NCBI GenBank assembly: GCA_963769585.1
Contig: CAVYMJ010000001.1
Coordinates: 496,001-560,000 of the forward strand
From: SSC3 sp963769585
GTDB lineage: Bacteria > Actinomycetota > Actinomycetes > Propionibacteriales > Nocardioidaceae
DNA: 64,000 nucleotides
Direction: 5' to 3'
The notes below the pieces were generated by a model that made no database searches, was not told where the DNA came from, and saw nothing but the letters and a program-made list of their open reading frames with translations. Shown here piece by piece: positions 51,986 through 60,765 of this stretch; the stretch's first letter is position 1; the number at the start of each line of letters is the position of its first letter. The translations under genes and the position numbers were made by a program.

Positions 51986-52330
51986 AGAGTCCCTCTCGAT
52001 GTGGTGCAGACATGACGAAGGTCGCCCCTGGGCCCTCGCTCAGCGGGGGAAGGACGGGGAACGACCCGAAAGCCATCTTACCGGGTCTACGGCCGGTTTC
52101 GAGGGTGGGGGCCCCGGAGAATCCGGGCTGAATCAGTCCTGGACGCCCTCTGTCGGGCCACAGAGGGCGGATCGGACGGGCGTTCAGGGGGTGCGATGGG
52201 TCCCCATACCGGGGAAGACGTCCTAGATCGACGGATGCGGGCCTGCTCGGCACTCCACGGCTGCGGGCGACGACCCTCCGCCGTTGCTGCCGCAGCCCCG
52301 CTCCGCGGACCCCCGGAGAGGCCGGACAGG
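51986..52330. other. 345-base gyrB leader/spacer
   Basis: The region lies between the DciA-like stop and the gyrB start, both minus. A strong hairpin at 52144-52169 lies in the middle. The promoter of gyrB must be between the hairpin and 51990. The remainder shows no gene: the long minus-strand frame in it has low-complexity Arg/Pro composition and is a GC artefact. Confidence 0.6.
52144..52169 (-). terminator. Perfect 10-bp hairpin between dciA-like gene and gyrB
   Basis: CGCCCTCTGT and ACAGAGGGCG pair perfectly around a 6-base loop CGGGCC, 162 bases after the DciA-like stop on the minus strand. It fits a terminator of the dnaN-gnd-recF-dciA unit; a gyrB leader element is an alternative. 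Confidence 0.6.
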
Positions 52331-52858
52331 TCAGCCGTAGGTGTCCCGGGGGCCACGGCCGTCCCGGACGGAGCGAGGGCCCTTCTTCCAGCTCGGTCCG
52401 GTGGGCCCGAGGACGTCGATCAGCTTCACGGTCTCCTGACCAAGCTCCTCGTTCAGGCGCTTCAGGACGGTGGGGAGGAGCAGTTTGAGGTTCGTGGCCC
52501 AAGCCGTCGAGTCCGTGCGTACGACGAGCTTGGCCTGCTCCTGGTCGAATGACTCAGGCTTGCAGTGCTGGCCCACCTCGCGCCCCACGATGGCCTCCCA
52601 GCGCGCGAAGACCCCGTGGACCCGGACGTCGGTCGACCATCCCTGTTCGGCCACCAGGCGGCCGATGGTGCTGTCCAGCAGCTGCGGGTCGCGGTCGTCG
52701 GGGTGGGCGCCGGAAAACTTCGGCTCGGTGGTGCGTCGCTTCGGCCGTCTCGTCTTGCGACCGGTGCCGGCCAGTCCGCGGGCGATGGACTTGGCCAGGT
52801 CGAGCCCGGTGTCGTCGTGGGGCTCGGTTTCACGTGGAACCGGAGGCTCGTCAGTCAT
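52331..52858 (-). CDS. DciA-family protein (DUF721)
   Basis: A 175-residue protein from ATG 52856-52858, overlapping the recF stop by 4 bases. The DUF721/DciA domain is in the second half: IGRLVAEQGWSTDVRVHGVFARWEAIVGREVGQHCKPESF and LVVRTDSTAWATNLKLLLPTVLKRL. Family members bind the replicative helicase DnaB in bacteria lacking DnaC. The position beside recF and gyrB is usual in actinobacteria. The N-terminal VPRET is coded by a parS-like sequence (52826-52841). Confidence 0.9.
   Translation of the reverse strand: MTDEPPVPRETEPHDDTGLDLAKSIARGLAGTGRKTRRPKRRTTEPKFSGAHPDDRDPQLLDSTIGRLVAEQGWSTDVRVHGVFARWEAIVGREVGQHCKPESFDQEQAKLVVRTDSTAWATNLKLLLPTVLKRLNEELGQETVKLIDVLGPTGPSWKKGPRSVRDGRGPRDTYG
52826..52841. 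promoter_or_regulatory. Degenerate parS-like site within the dciA-like gene
   Basis: GGTTTCACGTGGAACC matches the parS 16-mer in 13 of 16 bases, with mismatches outside the central TTTCACGTG. It codes for VPRET on the minus strand. It lies 8 kb from the best parS sites. Confidence 0.5.
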
Positions 52859-53988
52859 CCGGGTCGCACCTCGCCGTCGGCCACAGTGAATCGGGTACCG
52901 GCCAGCTCGGGGGGAACGTCGTTCTCGACCGCGGCGGTGACCAGGACCTGCTCGGCGCCGGCCACCAGCTCGGCCAGGCGGTGGCGACGGTCGGTGTCGA
53001 GCTCGGCGAAGACGTCATCAAGGATCAGGATCGGGTCGTCACCACCGGCGCGCAACAGGTTGTACGACGCGAGGCGCAGCGACAGGGCGAACGACCAGGA
53101 CTCGCCGTGGCTGGCGTACCCCTTGACCGGCAGGGGACCCAGCCCCAGCACCAGCTCGTCGCGGTGCGGCCCGACCAGGCTGACGCCGCGGTCGATCTCG
53201 TCCTGCTTGCGGTTCTCCAGTGCCTCCTCGAAGGCCTTGGCGAGAGTGTCCCGGTCCGGAGCCAGAGCCAGCGGCAGCTCGAAGGACGGCTGGTAGGTGA
53301 TGGTGACCTCGCTGCTGGTCGCGTCGCGGGCCACCTCGGCGTACGCCTCAGCGACCAGCGGCCGCAGCTCGTCGACGAGGAACAGGCGTGCCGCCAGGAG
53401 CTCGGCGCCGACCCGGGCGAGCTGACCGTTCCAGACCGACAGGGTGGAGTCGAAGTGCTCGTCGGGACGGCGGCGGTTGCCGCGGGCGGTCTTGAGCAGT
53501 GCGTTGCGCTGTCGCAGGATCCGGTCGTAGTCCGAGCGGACCCCGGCGTACCGGGGGGCGCGCAGCACCAGGAGGTCGTCGAGGAACCGGCGCCGGTCGC
53601 TCGGGTCGCCCTTGACCAGACTCAGGTCCTCCGGACTGAACAGCACCGTGCGGACCAGCCCGAGCAGCTCTCGGGCGCGGGGGAGCGCGGAGCCGTTGAT
53701 CCGGGCACGGTTGGAGCGCCCCGGGTTGATCTCGACCTCCACCAGGGCGGCACGGTCATCGCGTACGACGTTGGCGCGGACCACCGCTTGTTCCGTGCCG
53801 TGCCGGACCAGGGGCGCGTCGGTGGCCACCCGGTGGCTGGCCAGCCGGGAGAGGTAGTCGACCGCCTCGACGATGTTGGTCTTGCCCTGCCCGTTGCGCC
53901 CGACGAACGAGGTGACCCCGGGGCCGAGCTGTACGTCGACCACGTCGTAGGAGCGGAAGTCATGCAGGGAGAGGTGGACTACGTGCAA
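52855..53988 (-). CDS. recF: DNA replication and repair protein RecF
   Basis: About 377 residues starting at TTG 53986-53988, just before HVVHLSLHDFRSYDVV, the normal RecF beginning; it is 4 bases after the gnd stop. The Walker A is GRNGQGKTNIVE and the C-terminal ABC motifs are SHGESWSFALSLRLASYNL and ILILDDVFAELD. The longer frame with upstream Arg/Pro residues lies in gnd and is not real. It loads RecA at gaps. Confidence 0.94.
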   Translation of the reverse strand: MHVVHLSLHDFRSYDVVDVQLGPGVTSFVGRNGQGKTNIVEAVDYLSRLASHRVATDAPLVRHGTEQAVVRANVVRDDRAALVEVEINPGRSNRARINGSALPRARELLGLVRTVLFSPEDLSLVKGDPSDRRRFLDDLLVLRAPRYAGVRSDYDRILRQRNALLKTARGNRRRPDEHFDSTLSVWNGQLARVGAELLAARLFLVDELRPLVAEAYAEVARDATSSEVTITYQPSFELPLALAPDRDTLAKAFEEALENRKQDEIDRGVSLVGPHRDELVLGLGPLPVKGYASHGESWSFALSLRLASYNLLRAGGDDPILILDDVFAELDTDRRHRLAELVAGAEQVLVTAAVENDVPPELAGTRFTVADGEVRPG

Positions 53989-53992
53989 GAGG

Positions 53993-54988
53993 TCACTGCT
54001 CGACAGCCGGGGGGTTGGCCGGGTCCTTCTCAGCGGCCTTGGCTGCCGCGGGGGACTGCTCCGGAGGGCCGGCGGGCTGGTCACCCTCGGTGGTCGGCGG
54101 AGCCTCGGTTCGTACGGCGTGGCCGCCGAACTGGTTGCGCATGGCCGCGATCGCCTTCATGGCGGGCGCGTCGTCCTGACGCGAGGTGAAGCGGGCGAAG
54201 AGCGAACTGGCGATGACGTTCATCGGTACGGCGTGCTCGATGGCGGCCTCGACCGTCCACCGGCCCTCGCCCGAGTCCTCGGCATAGCCGCGGATCGACC
54301 CGAGGTCGCCCTCATCCTCCAAGGCGGCCACGAGCAGGTCCAGGAGCCAGGAACGGATCACCGTGCCTTCACGCCAGGAGCTGAAGACCTCGGTGACGTT
54401 CTCGACCAGGTCCGCGGCCTGGAGCAGCTCCCACCCTTCGGCGTACGCCTGCATGAGCGCGTACTCGATGCCGTTGTGCACCATCTTGGAGAAGTGGCCG
54501 GCGCCGATCTTGCCGGCGTGCACCCAGCCCGAGTCGCCCTCGGGCTTGAGCGCGTCGAAGATCGGCTGTGCCAGGGCGATGTCGGCTGCCGCGCCACCAG
54601 CCATCAGCGCGTAGCCGTTCTCCAGGCCCCACACCCCACCTGAGACGCCACAGTCGACGAAGCCGATCCCCTTCTCGGCCAAGAGCTCGCCATGGACGAG
54701 GTCGTCGGTCCAGCGCGAGTTTCCCCCGTCGATGACCAGGTCGCCCTCGTCGAGCAGCCGGGCCAGGGAGCGCACCGTCTCGCGCGTCGGTGCACCCGCG
54801 GGGACCATGACCCAGACCACCCTCGGCCCCTGCTTACCGCTGGGGAGCCGAGCGACGAGCTCCTCGAGGGTGGCTACGTCGCTGACCTCGTGGTTGTGGT
54901 CGAACCCGACGACGGTGTGGCCGGCGTTGCGCACCCGGGTGCGCATGTTGCCGCCCATCTTGCCGAGACCGATGAGCCCGAGGTCCAT
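53993..54988 (-). CDS. gnd: 6-phosphogluconate dehydrogenase, decarboxylating (short type)
   Basis: A 331-residue enzyme from ATG 54986-54988 with AAGGAG upstream. The N terminus binds the cofactor (MDLGLIGLGKMGGNM), VIDGGNSRWTDD is the substrate box and the catalytic Lys lies in HFSKMVHNGIEYALMQ. The family short form is about 300 residues; the last 35 residues here are a Pro/Ala-rich tail. It makes ribulose 5-phosphate with NAD(P)H. It is placed between dnaN and recF, as often in actinobacteria. Confidence 0.95.
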   Translation of the reverse strand: MDLGLIGLGKMGGNMRTRVRNAGHTVVGFDHNHEVSDVATLEELVARLPSGKQGPRVVWVMVPAGAPTRETVRSLARLLDEGDLVIDGGNSRWTDDLVHGELLAEKGIGFVDCGVSGGVWGLENGYALMAGGAAADIALAQPIFDALKPEGDSGWVHAGKIGAGHFSKMVHNGIEYALMQAYAEGWELLQAADLVENVTEVFSSWREGTVIRSWLLDLLVAALEDEGDLGSIRGYAEDSGEGRWTVEAAIEHAVPMNVIASSLFARFTSRQDDAPAMKAIAAMRNQFGGHAVRTEAPPTTEGDQPAGPPEQSPAAAKAAEKDPANPPAVEQ

Positions 54989-55002
54989 CCGAACTCCTTG
55001 AG

Positions 55003-56154
55003 TTACGAGAGCAGGCGTCGGGGCATGAGCAGGTAGCGGAAGTCGGTGATCGCCTCACCATCGAGCCCGCCGTCGACGCCGGTGATGACGGCCGGCTTGC
55101 TGGGCTGGGTGAAGGAGATCTCCACCACCGACGACTCGATGGCGGTCAGCCCGTCCAGGAGGAACTGCGGGTTGAAGCCCGTGGTGATCGACTCCCCCTT
55201 GACCTGGGCGTCGAGCTGCTCGGTGGCCAGTGCCTCGTCGCCGCTGCCGGCGTCCAGCGTCACCGAGCCGTCGACGAAGGCGAGCTGAACCGCGGTGTTG
55301 CGCTCGGCGACCAGCGAGACCCGCTTCACGGACTCGACCAGGCTCACCCGGTCCAGCCGGGCCACCGTGGTGTGCTCGTTGGGGAAGAGGGTGCGTACCT
55401 TCGGGAACTCTCCGTCGAGCAGCCGGGTCGTGGTTCGACGTACGCCACCGCCGGCCGAGCCCTCGAAGCCGATCAGACCTTCTCCCGCCCCACCCCCGGA
55501 GAGCGCGATCGTGACGTCGGTACCGCTGGTCATCGACTTCGCGGTCGCGTCGAGCACCCTGGCCGGCACGAGAGCGGCCGCACTGGCGTCCGTGGCGCCC
55601 GGATCCCAACTGAGCTCGCGCAGCGACAGCCGGAAGCGGTCGGTAGCCAGCAGGGCGATGTTGTCGCCCTCGATCTCGATCCGGACGCCGGTCAGCACCG
55701 GGAGCATGTCGTCGCGCCCGGCCGCGGTGACAGCCTGAGCCACCGCTGCAGCCAGGACGTCGGCCTTGACGGTCCCAGTGGCTTCGGGCATCGCCGGCAG
55801 CGTCGGATAGTCGTCTACGGGCATGGTTTGCAGGCTGAACCGGGCAGAACCGCAGGTCAGCGACACCTTCGCCCCGTCGATCGCCATGTCGATCGGCTTG
55901 TTCGGCAGGCTGCGGCAGATGTCGGCGAGCAGTCGGCCGGAGACCAGCGCCTTGCCCTCATCCTGGACCGAGGCCGGGATCGTGGCCCGGGCCGAGGTCT
56001 CGTAGTCGAAGGTCGACAGCACCAGGCCGTCGCCGTCCTCGGACGTCTCGATCAGCAGACCGGCGAGCACCGGGACGCTGGGGCGCACGGGCAAGCTACG
56101 GGCGGCCCAGGCGACGGCATCAGCCAGTACGTCGCGTTCGACGCGGAACTTCAC
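55003..56154 (-). CDS. dnaN: DNA polymerase III sliding clamp (beta subunit)
   Basis: A 383-residue clamp from GTG 56152-56154, with AGGAGGCGA upstream. Three repeated domains are present: the first begins KFRVERDVLADAVAWAARSLPVRPSVPVL, and the last ends with VSLTCG-independent FRYLLMPRRLLS. It encircles DNA and holds polymerase. The gene lies downstream of dnaA, with 381 bases between. The upstream reading frame continues into that spacer but is not supported. Confidence 0.96.
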   Translation of the reverse strand: MKFRVERDVLADAVAWAARSLPVRPSVPVLAGLLIETSEDGDGLVLSTFDYETSARATIPASVQDEGKALVSGRLLADICRSLPNKPIDMAIDGAKVSLTCGSARFSLQTMPVDDYPTLPAMPEATGTVKADVLAAAVAQAVTAAGRDDMLPVLTGVRIEIEGDNIALLATDRFRLSLRELSWDPGATDASAAALVPARVLDATAKSMTSGTDVTIALSGGGAGEGLIGFEGSAGGGVRRTTTRLLDGEFPKVRTLFPNEHTTVARLDRVSLVESVKRVSLVAERNTAVQLAFVDGSVTLDAGSGDEALATEQLDAQVKGESITTGFNPQFLLDGLTAIESSVVEISFTQPSKPAVITGVDGGLDGEAITDFRYLLMPRRLLS

Positions 56155-56535
56155 GGGTGTTCGCCTCCTGCGATGACAAAGACTGCGGTTGTGCATCCTG
56201 CCACGGCGTGGCGACAAAGCGCAGTTCTTGTCAGCACCTGGCTGTCTCCGACGCGGGTTGTCCCCAGAAAGGGCCGGGCAGTGAAGTTCATCGAGGTCCG
56301 ATCAATGGATAGTTCCATAGGGTTGTTAACAGCTGTGGAAACTGTGGATAAGCGGTGTTCGTGCAGGTCAGGTGCGGTTTTCCGTCCCGGACCGCTGTGG
56401 ACCGCACGAGGCTCACCTGTGGCCTGCTGTGCACCGGGCAGCGGTTGTGCCGGCGTACGGAGTCGCTGTCCACAGCCCAAGCCCGGTTGAGAGGGGTTCG
56501 TGCACAGGGAACTACACAACTAGTCACGGCTGAGG
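56155..56535. promoter_or_regulatory. dnaA-dnaN spacer, candidate oriC
   Basis: This 381-base spacer holds several DnaA-box-like 9-mers: TGTGGATAA at 56343-56351 (perfect TTATCCACA on the other strand), TGTGGAAAC at 56334, TGTGGACCG at 56396, CTGTCCACA at 56466-56474, and TTGTCCCCA at 56258-56266. An AT-richer run at 56300-56350 includes GGTTGTTAACAGCTGTGGA. This position is the usual origin in actinobacteria. No gene is present. Confidence 0.75.
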
Positions 56536-58050
56536 TCACGGCTGCCGGGCCTGCTGCTTGATGCGGTTGGTGAGCTCGGTGACCTGGTTGTACGTCGAGC
56601 GCCGCTCGGCCATCTGGGTCCGGATCTTCTTCTCGGCGTGCATGACCGTGGTGTGGTCGCGGCCGCCGAACTGCTGTCCGATCTTGGGCAGCGAGAGCTC
56701 GGTGAGCTCACGGCACAGGTACATCGCGATCTGCCTGGCCGTGACCAGTGCCCGGGAGCGGTTCTGCCCACAGACATCGTCGATGGAGAGCCCGAAGTAG
56801 GACGCGGTCTGGGCGATGATCAGGCTCGCGGTGATCTCCGGCTCTCCTCCTTCGGGGATGAGGTCCTTCAGGACGATCTCAGCGAGGGTGAGGTCGACGG
56901 GCTGACGGTTGAGGCTAGCGAACGCGGTCACCCGGATCAGTGCGCCTTCGAGCTCACGGATGTTCGTCTGGATTTTGCTCGCGATGAACTCAAGGACGTC
57001 TGGCGGGGCCGTCATCCGCTCCGTGGCGGCCTTCTTGCGCAGGATGGCGATGCGCGTCTCGAGGTCGGGGGGCTGGACGTCGGTGATGAGGCCCCACTCG
57101 AAGCGGTTCCGGAGTCGGTCCTCGAGCGCCTCGAGCCGTTTGGGTGCCCGGTCAGAGGTGATGACGATCTGCTTGTTGGCGTTGTGCAGGGTGTTGAAGG
57201 TGTGGAAGAACTCCTCCTGCGTCTGGATCTTGCCTTCCAGGAACTGGATGTCGTCGATCAGGAGCACGTCGACGTCGCGGTAACGACGCTGGAAGGTGGC
57301 CGCCCTGTCGTCCCGGATGGCGTTGATGAACTCGTTGGTGAACTCCTCGCTGGACACGTACCGCACCCGCGCTCCGGCAAAAAGGCTCCGGACGTAGTGG
57401 CCGATGGCGTGCAGCAGGTGCGTCTTGCCCAGGCCGGAGTCGCCGTAGATCAGCAGCGGGTTGTAGGCCTTTCCGGGGGCCTCAGCCACGGCGACCGCTG
57501 CAGCATGGGCGAATCGGTTCGAGGATCCGATGACGAAGGTCTCGAACGTGTACTTCGGGTTCAGCCGGGTCTCGAGCACGCTGCCCGCCGTGCGGACGAT
57601 GTCCTGAGCGGGGATGAACGATGATGTCGACAAGTCGCTTTGGAGACTTGTCGACACGTGCTCGTCGACCTCTTCGACGATCGGGACCGGCGCGGAGCGC
57701 TCGGCCGCGCGCTTGAGCTGGGGATCGACGGTCACCGCGATCCTGATCTGGGTCGCGAAAGCGGCACTCAGGGCGTCCTCGAGGCGAGTGCGTAGGCGTC
57801 CTTCGAGGTGGTTGCGGGTGAAGTCGTCCGCCACGGCGATGATCGCGTTGCCCTCGTGCAGCGCCATCGGCCTGCTGTCGGTGAGCCACGCCTTCTGGTT
57901 GGACGGGAGGTCTTCGACCAGGTCTCGCCAGACCGTGCCGAGGTCCTGTGGTGCGCGGTGGGTAGGCCCAAGAGTCTGTCCTTGGTCCGGCTCCGGCGGA
58001 ACCGCCGTTGCTGGGGTCTCGTCCACGTGGTTCTCCCACTCTGCTTCCAC
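56536..58050 (-). CDS. dnaA: Chromosomal replication initiator DnaA
   Basis: About 504 residues from GTG 58048-58050 (GAGG upstream); an ATG at 58062 would add four residues. Domain I starts near VWRDLVEDLPSNQKAWL. The linker at about residues 115-165 is poorly conserved and carries the inverted repeat at 57625-57656. The AAA+ domain has GDSGLGKTHLLHAIGHY, LLIDDIQFLEGK and SDRAPKRL. The C-terminal DNA-binding domain ends with GGRDHTTVMHAEKKI. It opens the origin by binding 9-mers present on both sides. Confidence 0.96.
   Translation of the reverse strand: MEAEWENHVDETPATAVPPEPDQGQTLGPTHRAPQDLGTVWRDLVEDLPSNQKAWLTDSRPMALHEGNAIIAVADDFTRNHLEGRLRTRLEDALSAAFATQIRIAVTVDPQLKRAAERSAPVPIVEEVDEHVSTSLQSDLSTSSFIPAQDIVRTAGSVLETRLNPKYTFETFVIGSSNRFAHAAAVAVAEAPGKAYNPLLIYGDSGLGKTHLLHAIGHYVRSLFAGARVRYVSSEEFTNEFINAIRDDRAATFQRRYRDVDVLLIDDIQFLEGKIQTQEEFFHTFNTLHNANKQIVITSDRAPKRLEALEDRLRNRFEWGLITDVQPPDLETRIAILRKKAATERMTAPPDVLEFIASKIQTNIRELEGALIRVTAFASLNRQPVDLTLAEIVLKDLIPEGGEPEITASLIIAQTASYFGLSIDDVCGQNRSRALVTARQIAMYLCRELTELSLPKIGQQFGGRDHTTVMHAEKKIRTQMAERRSTYNQVTELTNRIKQQARQP
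57625..57656. repeat. 12-bp perfect inverted repeat in the dnaA linker
   Basis: TGTCGACAAGTC and GACTTGTCGACA face each other around an 8-base loop GCTTTGGA. They code for part of the DnaA linker. A similar GTCGCTTTG and GAGACTT block lies just downstream of parB. Confidence 0.6.
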
Positions 58051-58472
58051 GATGTACCTCATCTGTAGGCGATTAGTCCCCGTTGGGGGAGTTCGCCGGG
58101 TTGTCGAGCCGGATCTGGGGGCATTTGACGTGCAGCTCCGAGGTGGGTCCACACGTTTGTCCACAGGTTGTGCATCGCGCCCCGGGTCTGATAGGGGGCT
58201 CCGAGCCGGCCGGAGATCTCGATGAGAGGTGCGTCAGCCGTGGGGAATCTCGGGACGGGCTGACGCTAACAAGGGCTGCCTGTGGATACAAGCGGTTGTC
58301 CACAGGTTCCTTCGGTATGTCGGCCTAGGTGGCCGCCGGTTTGACCCCTCATGACGCTACGCCGTACCGTTGGGCGGTCGATCGTGTGTCGGCGGATGCT
58401 GCGTGCCCGCGAGACCGATCCCCCTGACCCCTGGTGGCCTTCCTAGCTGCCTGACGATAGCCGGAGCACAAC
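58051..58472. promoter_or_regulatory. dnaA-rpmH divergent spacer with DnaA boxes and promoter
   Basis: Two perfect actinobacterial DnaA boxes TTGTCCACA are at 58157-58165 and 58296-58304; a third, TGTGGATAC, is at 58281-58289. TTGACC (58341-58346) and TACCGT (58365-58370) with an 18-base gap could drive rpmH. dnaA autoregulation is likely. Nothing else is seen in the 422 bases. Confidence 0.65.
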
Positions 58473-58610
58473 GTGAGCAAGCGTACGTACCAGCCGAACA
58501 ACCGCCGTCGCGCCAAGACGCACGGCTTCCGACTTCGCATGCGCACGCGTGCGGGGCGCTCGATCCTGTCCGCGCGCCGCACCAAGGGCCGCAAGCGCCT
58601 CGCTGTCTGA
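58473..58610 (+). CDS. rpmH: 50S ribosomal protein L34
   Basis: A 45-residue basic protein from GTG 58473 (CCGGAG upstream): VSKRTYQPNNRRRAKTHGF at the start, RKRLAV at the end. It matches L34 completely in length and pattern. It opens the plus-strand arm, with rnpA only two bases downstream. Confidence 0.97.
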   Translation: MSKRTYQPNNRRRAKTHGFRLRMRTRAGRSILSARRTKGRKRLAV

Positions 58611-58612
58611 CC

Positions 58613-58975
58613 GTGCTTGCTTCGGGGAGCCGGCTCACCTCTGGGACCGAGTTCGCCGAGACGATCAAGCGTGGTCAACGCGTCGGCACACCGACCGTCG
58701 TACTCCACCTCGCGGTGGGATCCGGTTCGGAGCCGGCACGGGTGGGCTTCGTGGTCAGCAAGCAGGTAGGCAACGCGGTCACGCGGAACACGGTGAAACG
58801 GCGACTCCGACACCTTGCCCGGGAGCGTCTCAGTTCGCTTCCGGGCTCTGCCATGCTCGTGGTCCGGGCCCTGCCCGCCGCGGCGGGGGCTACGTACGAC
58901 GAGCTCGCGGCTGAGTTCGACCGGGCACTCTCCCGGCTGCTCGGTCGTTCGACGGCTGGAGGGGGTGCGCAGTGA
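58613..58975 (+). CDS. rnpA: Ribonuclease P protein component
   Basis: A 120-residue basic protein from GTG 58613, two bases after the rpmH stop. It has SRLTSGTEFAETIKRGQR at the start and the signature RNTVKRRLRHLAR, the RNA-binding RNR motif. It aids RNase P RNA in 5' processing of tRNAs. The reading frame continues upstream into rpmH in another frame, which is a shadow. Confidence 0.95.
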   Translation: MLASGSRLTSGTEFAETIKRGQRVGTPTVVLHLAVGSGSEPARVGFVVSKQVGNAVTRNTVKRRLRHLARERLSSLPGSAMLVVRALPAAAGATYDELAAEFDRALSRLLGRSTAGGGAQ

Positions 58976-59214
58976 AGTATCCGATCATCTGGTTCCTGAA
59001 GGCGTACCGCCTGCTCATCAGTCCGTTATACGGACAAGTTTGTCGCTATCACCCGTCCTGCTCGGCGTACGCGCTCGATGCTGTGACCACGCACGGCGCC
59101 GTACGAGGCACCTGGCTCGCCGTACGCCGGCTCGGTAGGTGCCACCCCTGGGCGGCCGGTGGGTACGACCCGGTCCCACCACGAACCCAGCCCAACCAGA
59201 CTCAAGGAGCCTGA
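58972..59214 (+). CDS. yidD: Membrane protein insertion efficiency factor YidD
   Basis: An 80-residue protein from GTG 58972, overlapping the rnpA stop. FLKAYRLLISPLYGQVCRYHPSCSAYALDAV is the YidD core with conserved Cys residues, and RLGRCHPWAAGGYDPVP closes it. It has a short amphipathic helix and no full membrane segment. It assists YidC-dependent insertion. Confidence 0.96.
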   Translation: MKYPIIWFLKAYRLLISPLYGQVCRYHPSCSAYALDAVTTHGAVRGTWLAVRRLGRCHPWAAGGYDPVPPRTQPNQTQGA

Positions 59215-60171
59215 GTGTCAGACCTCTTCGGTGCGATCTTGGCGCCCCTGTACTGGATCACCTCGCTGGTGCTCTCGGGATTCCACTCGCTCTTCGCGAC
59301 CTTCCTGCCCGCTGACTCCGGTGCGGCGTGGGCGCTGTCGATCATCGGTCTGACCGTGGTGATCCGGGCCGCGCTGATCCCGCTCTTCGTCAAGCAGATC
59401 AAGTCCAGCCGGAACATGCAGTTGCTGCAGCCTAAGGTCCGGGAGCTGCAGAAGAAGTACGGTCACGACCGCGAGAAGCTGGCCGCGGAGACGATGGCGC
59501 TCTACCGGGAGACTGGCACCAACCCCTTCGCCTCCTGCCTGCCGATCCTGCTGCAGATGCCGATCTTCTTCGCCCTCTTCCGGCTGATCGACAATGCCGC
59601 CAGGGGACGGACGCGCGGCGTGATGACCGAGACCCAGGTCCAGCAGCTCAGCGACGCCACGCTCTTCGGTGCCCACATCGCCGACAAGTTCACCGGCTCG
59701 AACGTCAGCCCCAGCGTTCAGGTCTTCGCCGGTCTGCTGGTTCTCGCGATGACCGGGACCACCTTCTTGACCCAGCGCCAGCTGATGAGCAAGAACATGC
59801 CTGCTGACGCGCTCACAGGGCCGTACGCCAGGCAGCAGAAGATGCTGCTCTACATCCTGCCTGTCGTCTTCGCGGTCGGTGGGATCGCGTTCCCGATCGG
59901 TGTCCTCCTGTACTGGACCACGTCGAACCTGTGGACCATGGGGCAGCAGTTCTACGTGATCCGCAGCAACCCGGCGCCGGGTACGCCCGCGTTCAAGGCG
60001 AAAGAGGACCGGGTCCGGGCCAAGGCGGCCAAGCGGGGCACTCCCCTGGTGGAGCCCGACGAGCCGGTTGTCGAGGCTCCCAAGGCCGCCCCGCGCCAGC
60101 AGCCGCGAAACGTGCCACGCAGCCAGCGCAAGAAGCAGGGTCCGCCGAAGTCACCTGGCCGCCCCTCATGA
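59215..60171 (+). CDS. yidC: Membrane protein insertase YidC (Oxa1 family)
   Basis: A 318-residue insertase from GTG 59215, next to the yidD stop. Five membrane segments include WALSIIGLTVVIRAALIPLFVKQIKSSRNMQ, which carries the conserved groove Arg, and FASCLPILLQMPIFFALFRLI. The C-terminal 60 residues are basic and Pro-rich, usual for actinobacterial YidC. It inserts small membrane proteins. Confidence 0.96.
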   Translation: MSDLFGAILAPLYWITSLVLSGFHSLFATFLPADSGAAWALSIIGLTVVIRAALIPLFVKQIKSSRNMQLLQPKVRELQKKYGHDREKLAAETMALYRETGTNPFASCLPILLQMPIFFALFRLIDNAARGRTRGVMTETQVQQLSDATLFGAHIADKFTGSNVSPSVQVFAGLLVLAMTGTTFLTQRQLMSKNMPADALTGPYARQQKMLLYILPVVFAVGGIAFPIGVLLYWTTSNLWTMGQQFYVIRSNPAPGTPAFKAKEDRVRAKAAKRGTPLVEPDEPVVEAPKAAPRQQPRNVPRSQRKKQGPPKSPGRPS

Positions 60172-60197
60172 CATTGACAGAGAACAAGGAGTACGAC

Positions 60198-60731
60198 GTG
60201 ACGGAAGAGATCACGGACCAGGTTGAGACTGAGTCCGCCGCTGATCAGGACGAGAACAAGGAGACCAACGAGGGCTCAGGGCGTCTGGAGCAAGAAGGAG
60301 ACATCGCCGCCGACTACCTGGAGGAGCTTCTCGACATCGCGGACCTGGACGGCGACATCGACATGGACGTCGAGGGCGACCGAGCTGCCGTGTCGATCGT
60401 GGGTGGTCATCTGGACCAACTGGTCGGTCGGTCAGGCGAGGTGCTCGATGCGCTTCAGGAGCTCACCCGGCTGGCTGTCTATCGGGAGACTGGTGAGCGG
60501 TCTCGGTTGATGCTCGACATCGGCGGCTTCCGGGCAGACAAGCGAGTCGCGTTGGAGAAGCTCGCTGAGGAAATGGTCGCCCAGGTCAAGGAGTCCGGCG
60601 AGCCGGTCGCGCTCGACCCGATGACACCGTTCGAGCGCAAGGTCGTCCACGACGCCGTCGCCGCCGCCGGGTTGGTCTCCGACTCCGACGGCGTCGAGCC
60701 GAAGCGCCACGTAGTCGTCCGGCCTGCCTGA
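60198..60731 (+). CDS. jag: Jag/SpoIIIJ-associated RNA-binding protein (KH plus R3H)
   Basis: About 177 residues from GTG 60198, which has AAGGAG 6 bases upstream; an in-frame ATG at 60168 would overlap the yidC stop and is less likely. The N terminus is acidic. The KH part is LVGRSGEVLDALQELTRLAVYR and the R3H part is PMTPFERKVVHDAVA. It binds RNA and is usual behind yidC. Confidence 0.92.
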   Translation: MTEEITDQVETESAADQDENKETNEGSGRLEQEGDIAADYLEELLDIADLDGDIDMDVEGDRAAVSIVGGHLDQLVGRSGEVLDALQELTRLAVYRETGERSRLMLDIGGFRADKRVALEKLAEEMVAQVKESGEPVALDPMTPFERKVVHDAVAAAGLVSDSDGVEPKRHVVVRPA

Positions 60732-60737
60732 GGACGA

Positions 60738-60753
60738 TGTTTCACGTGAAACC
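60738..60753. promoter_or_regulatory. parS centromere site
   Basis: TGTTTCACGTGAAACC matches the parS 16-mer TGTTTCACGTGAAACA in 15 of 16 bases. It lies in the 34-base gap between jag and rsmG. Confidence 0.88.
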
Positions 60754-60765
60754 GCGGGATGGCTC

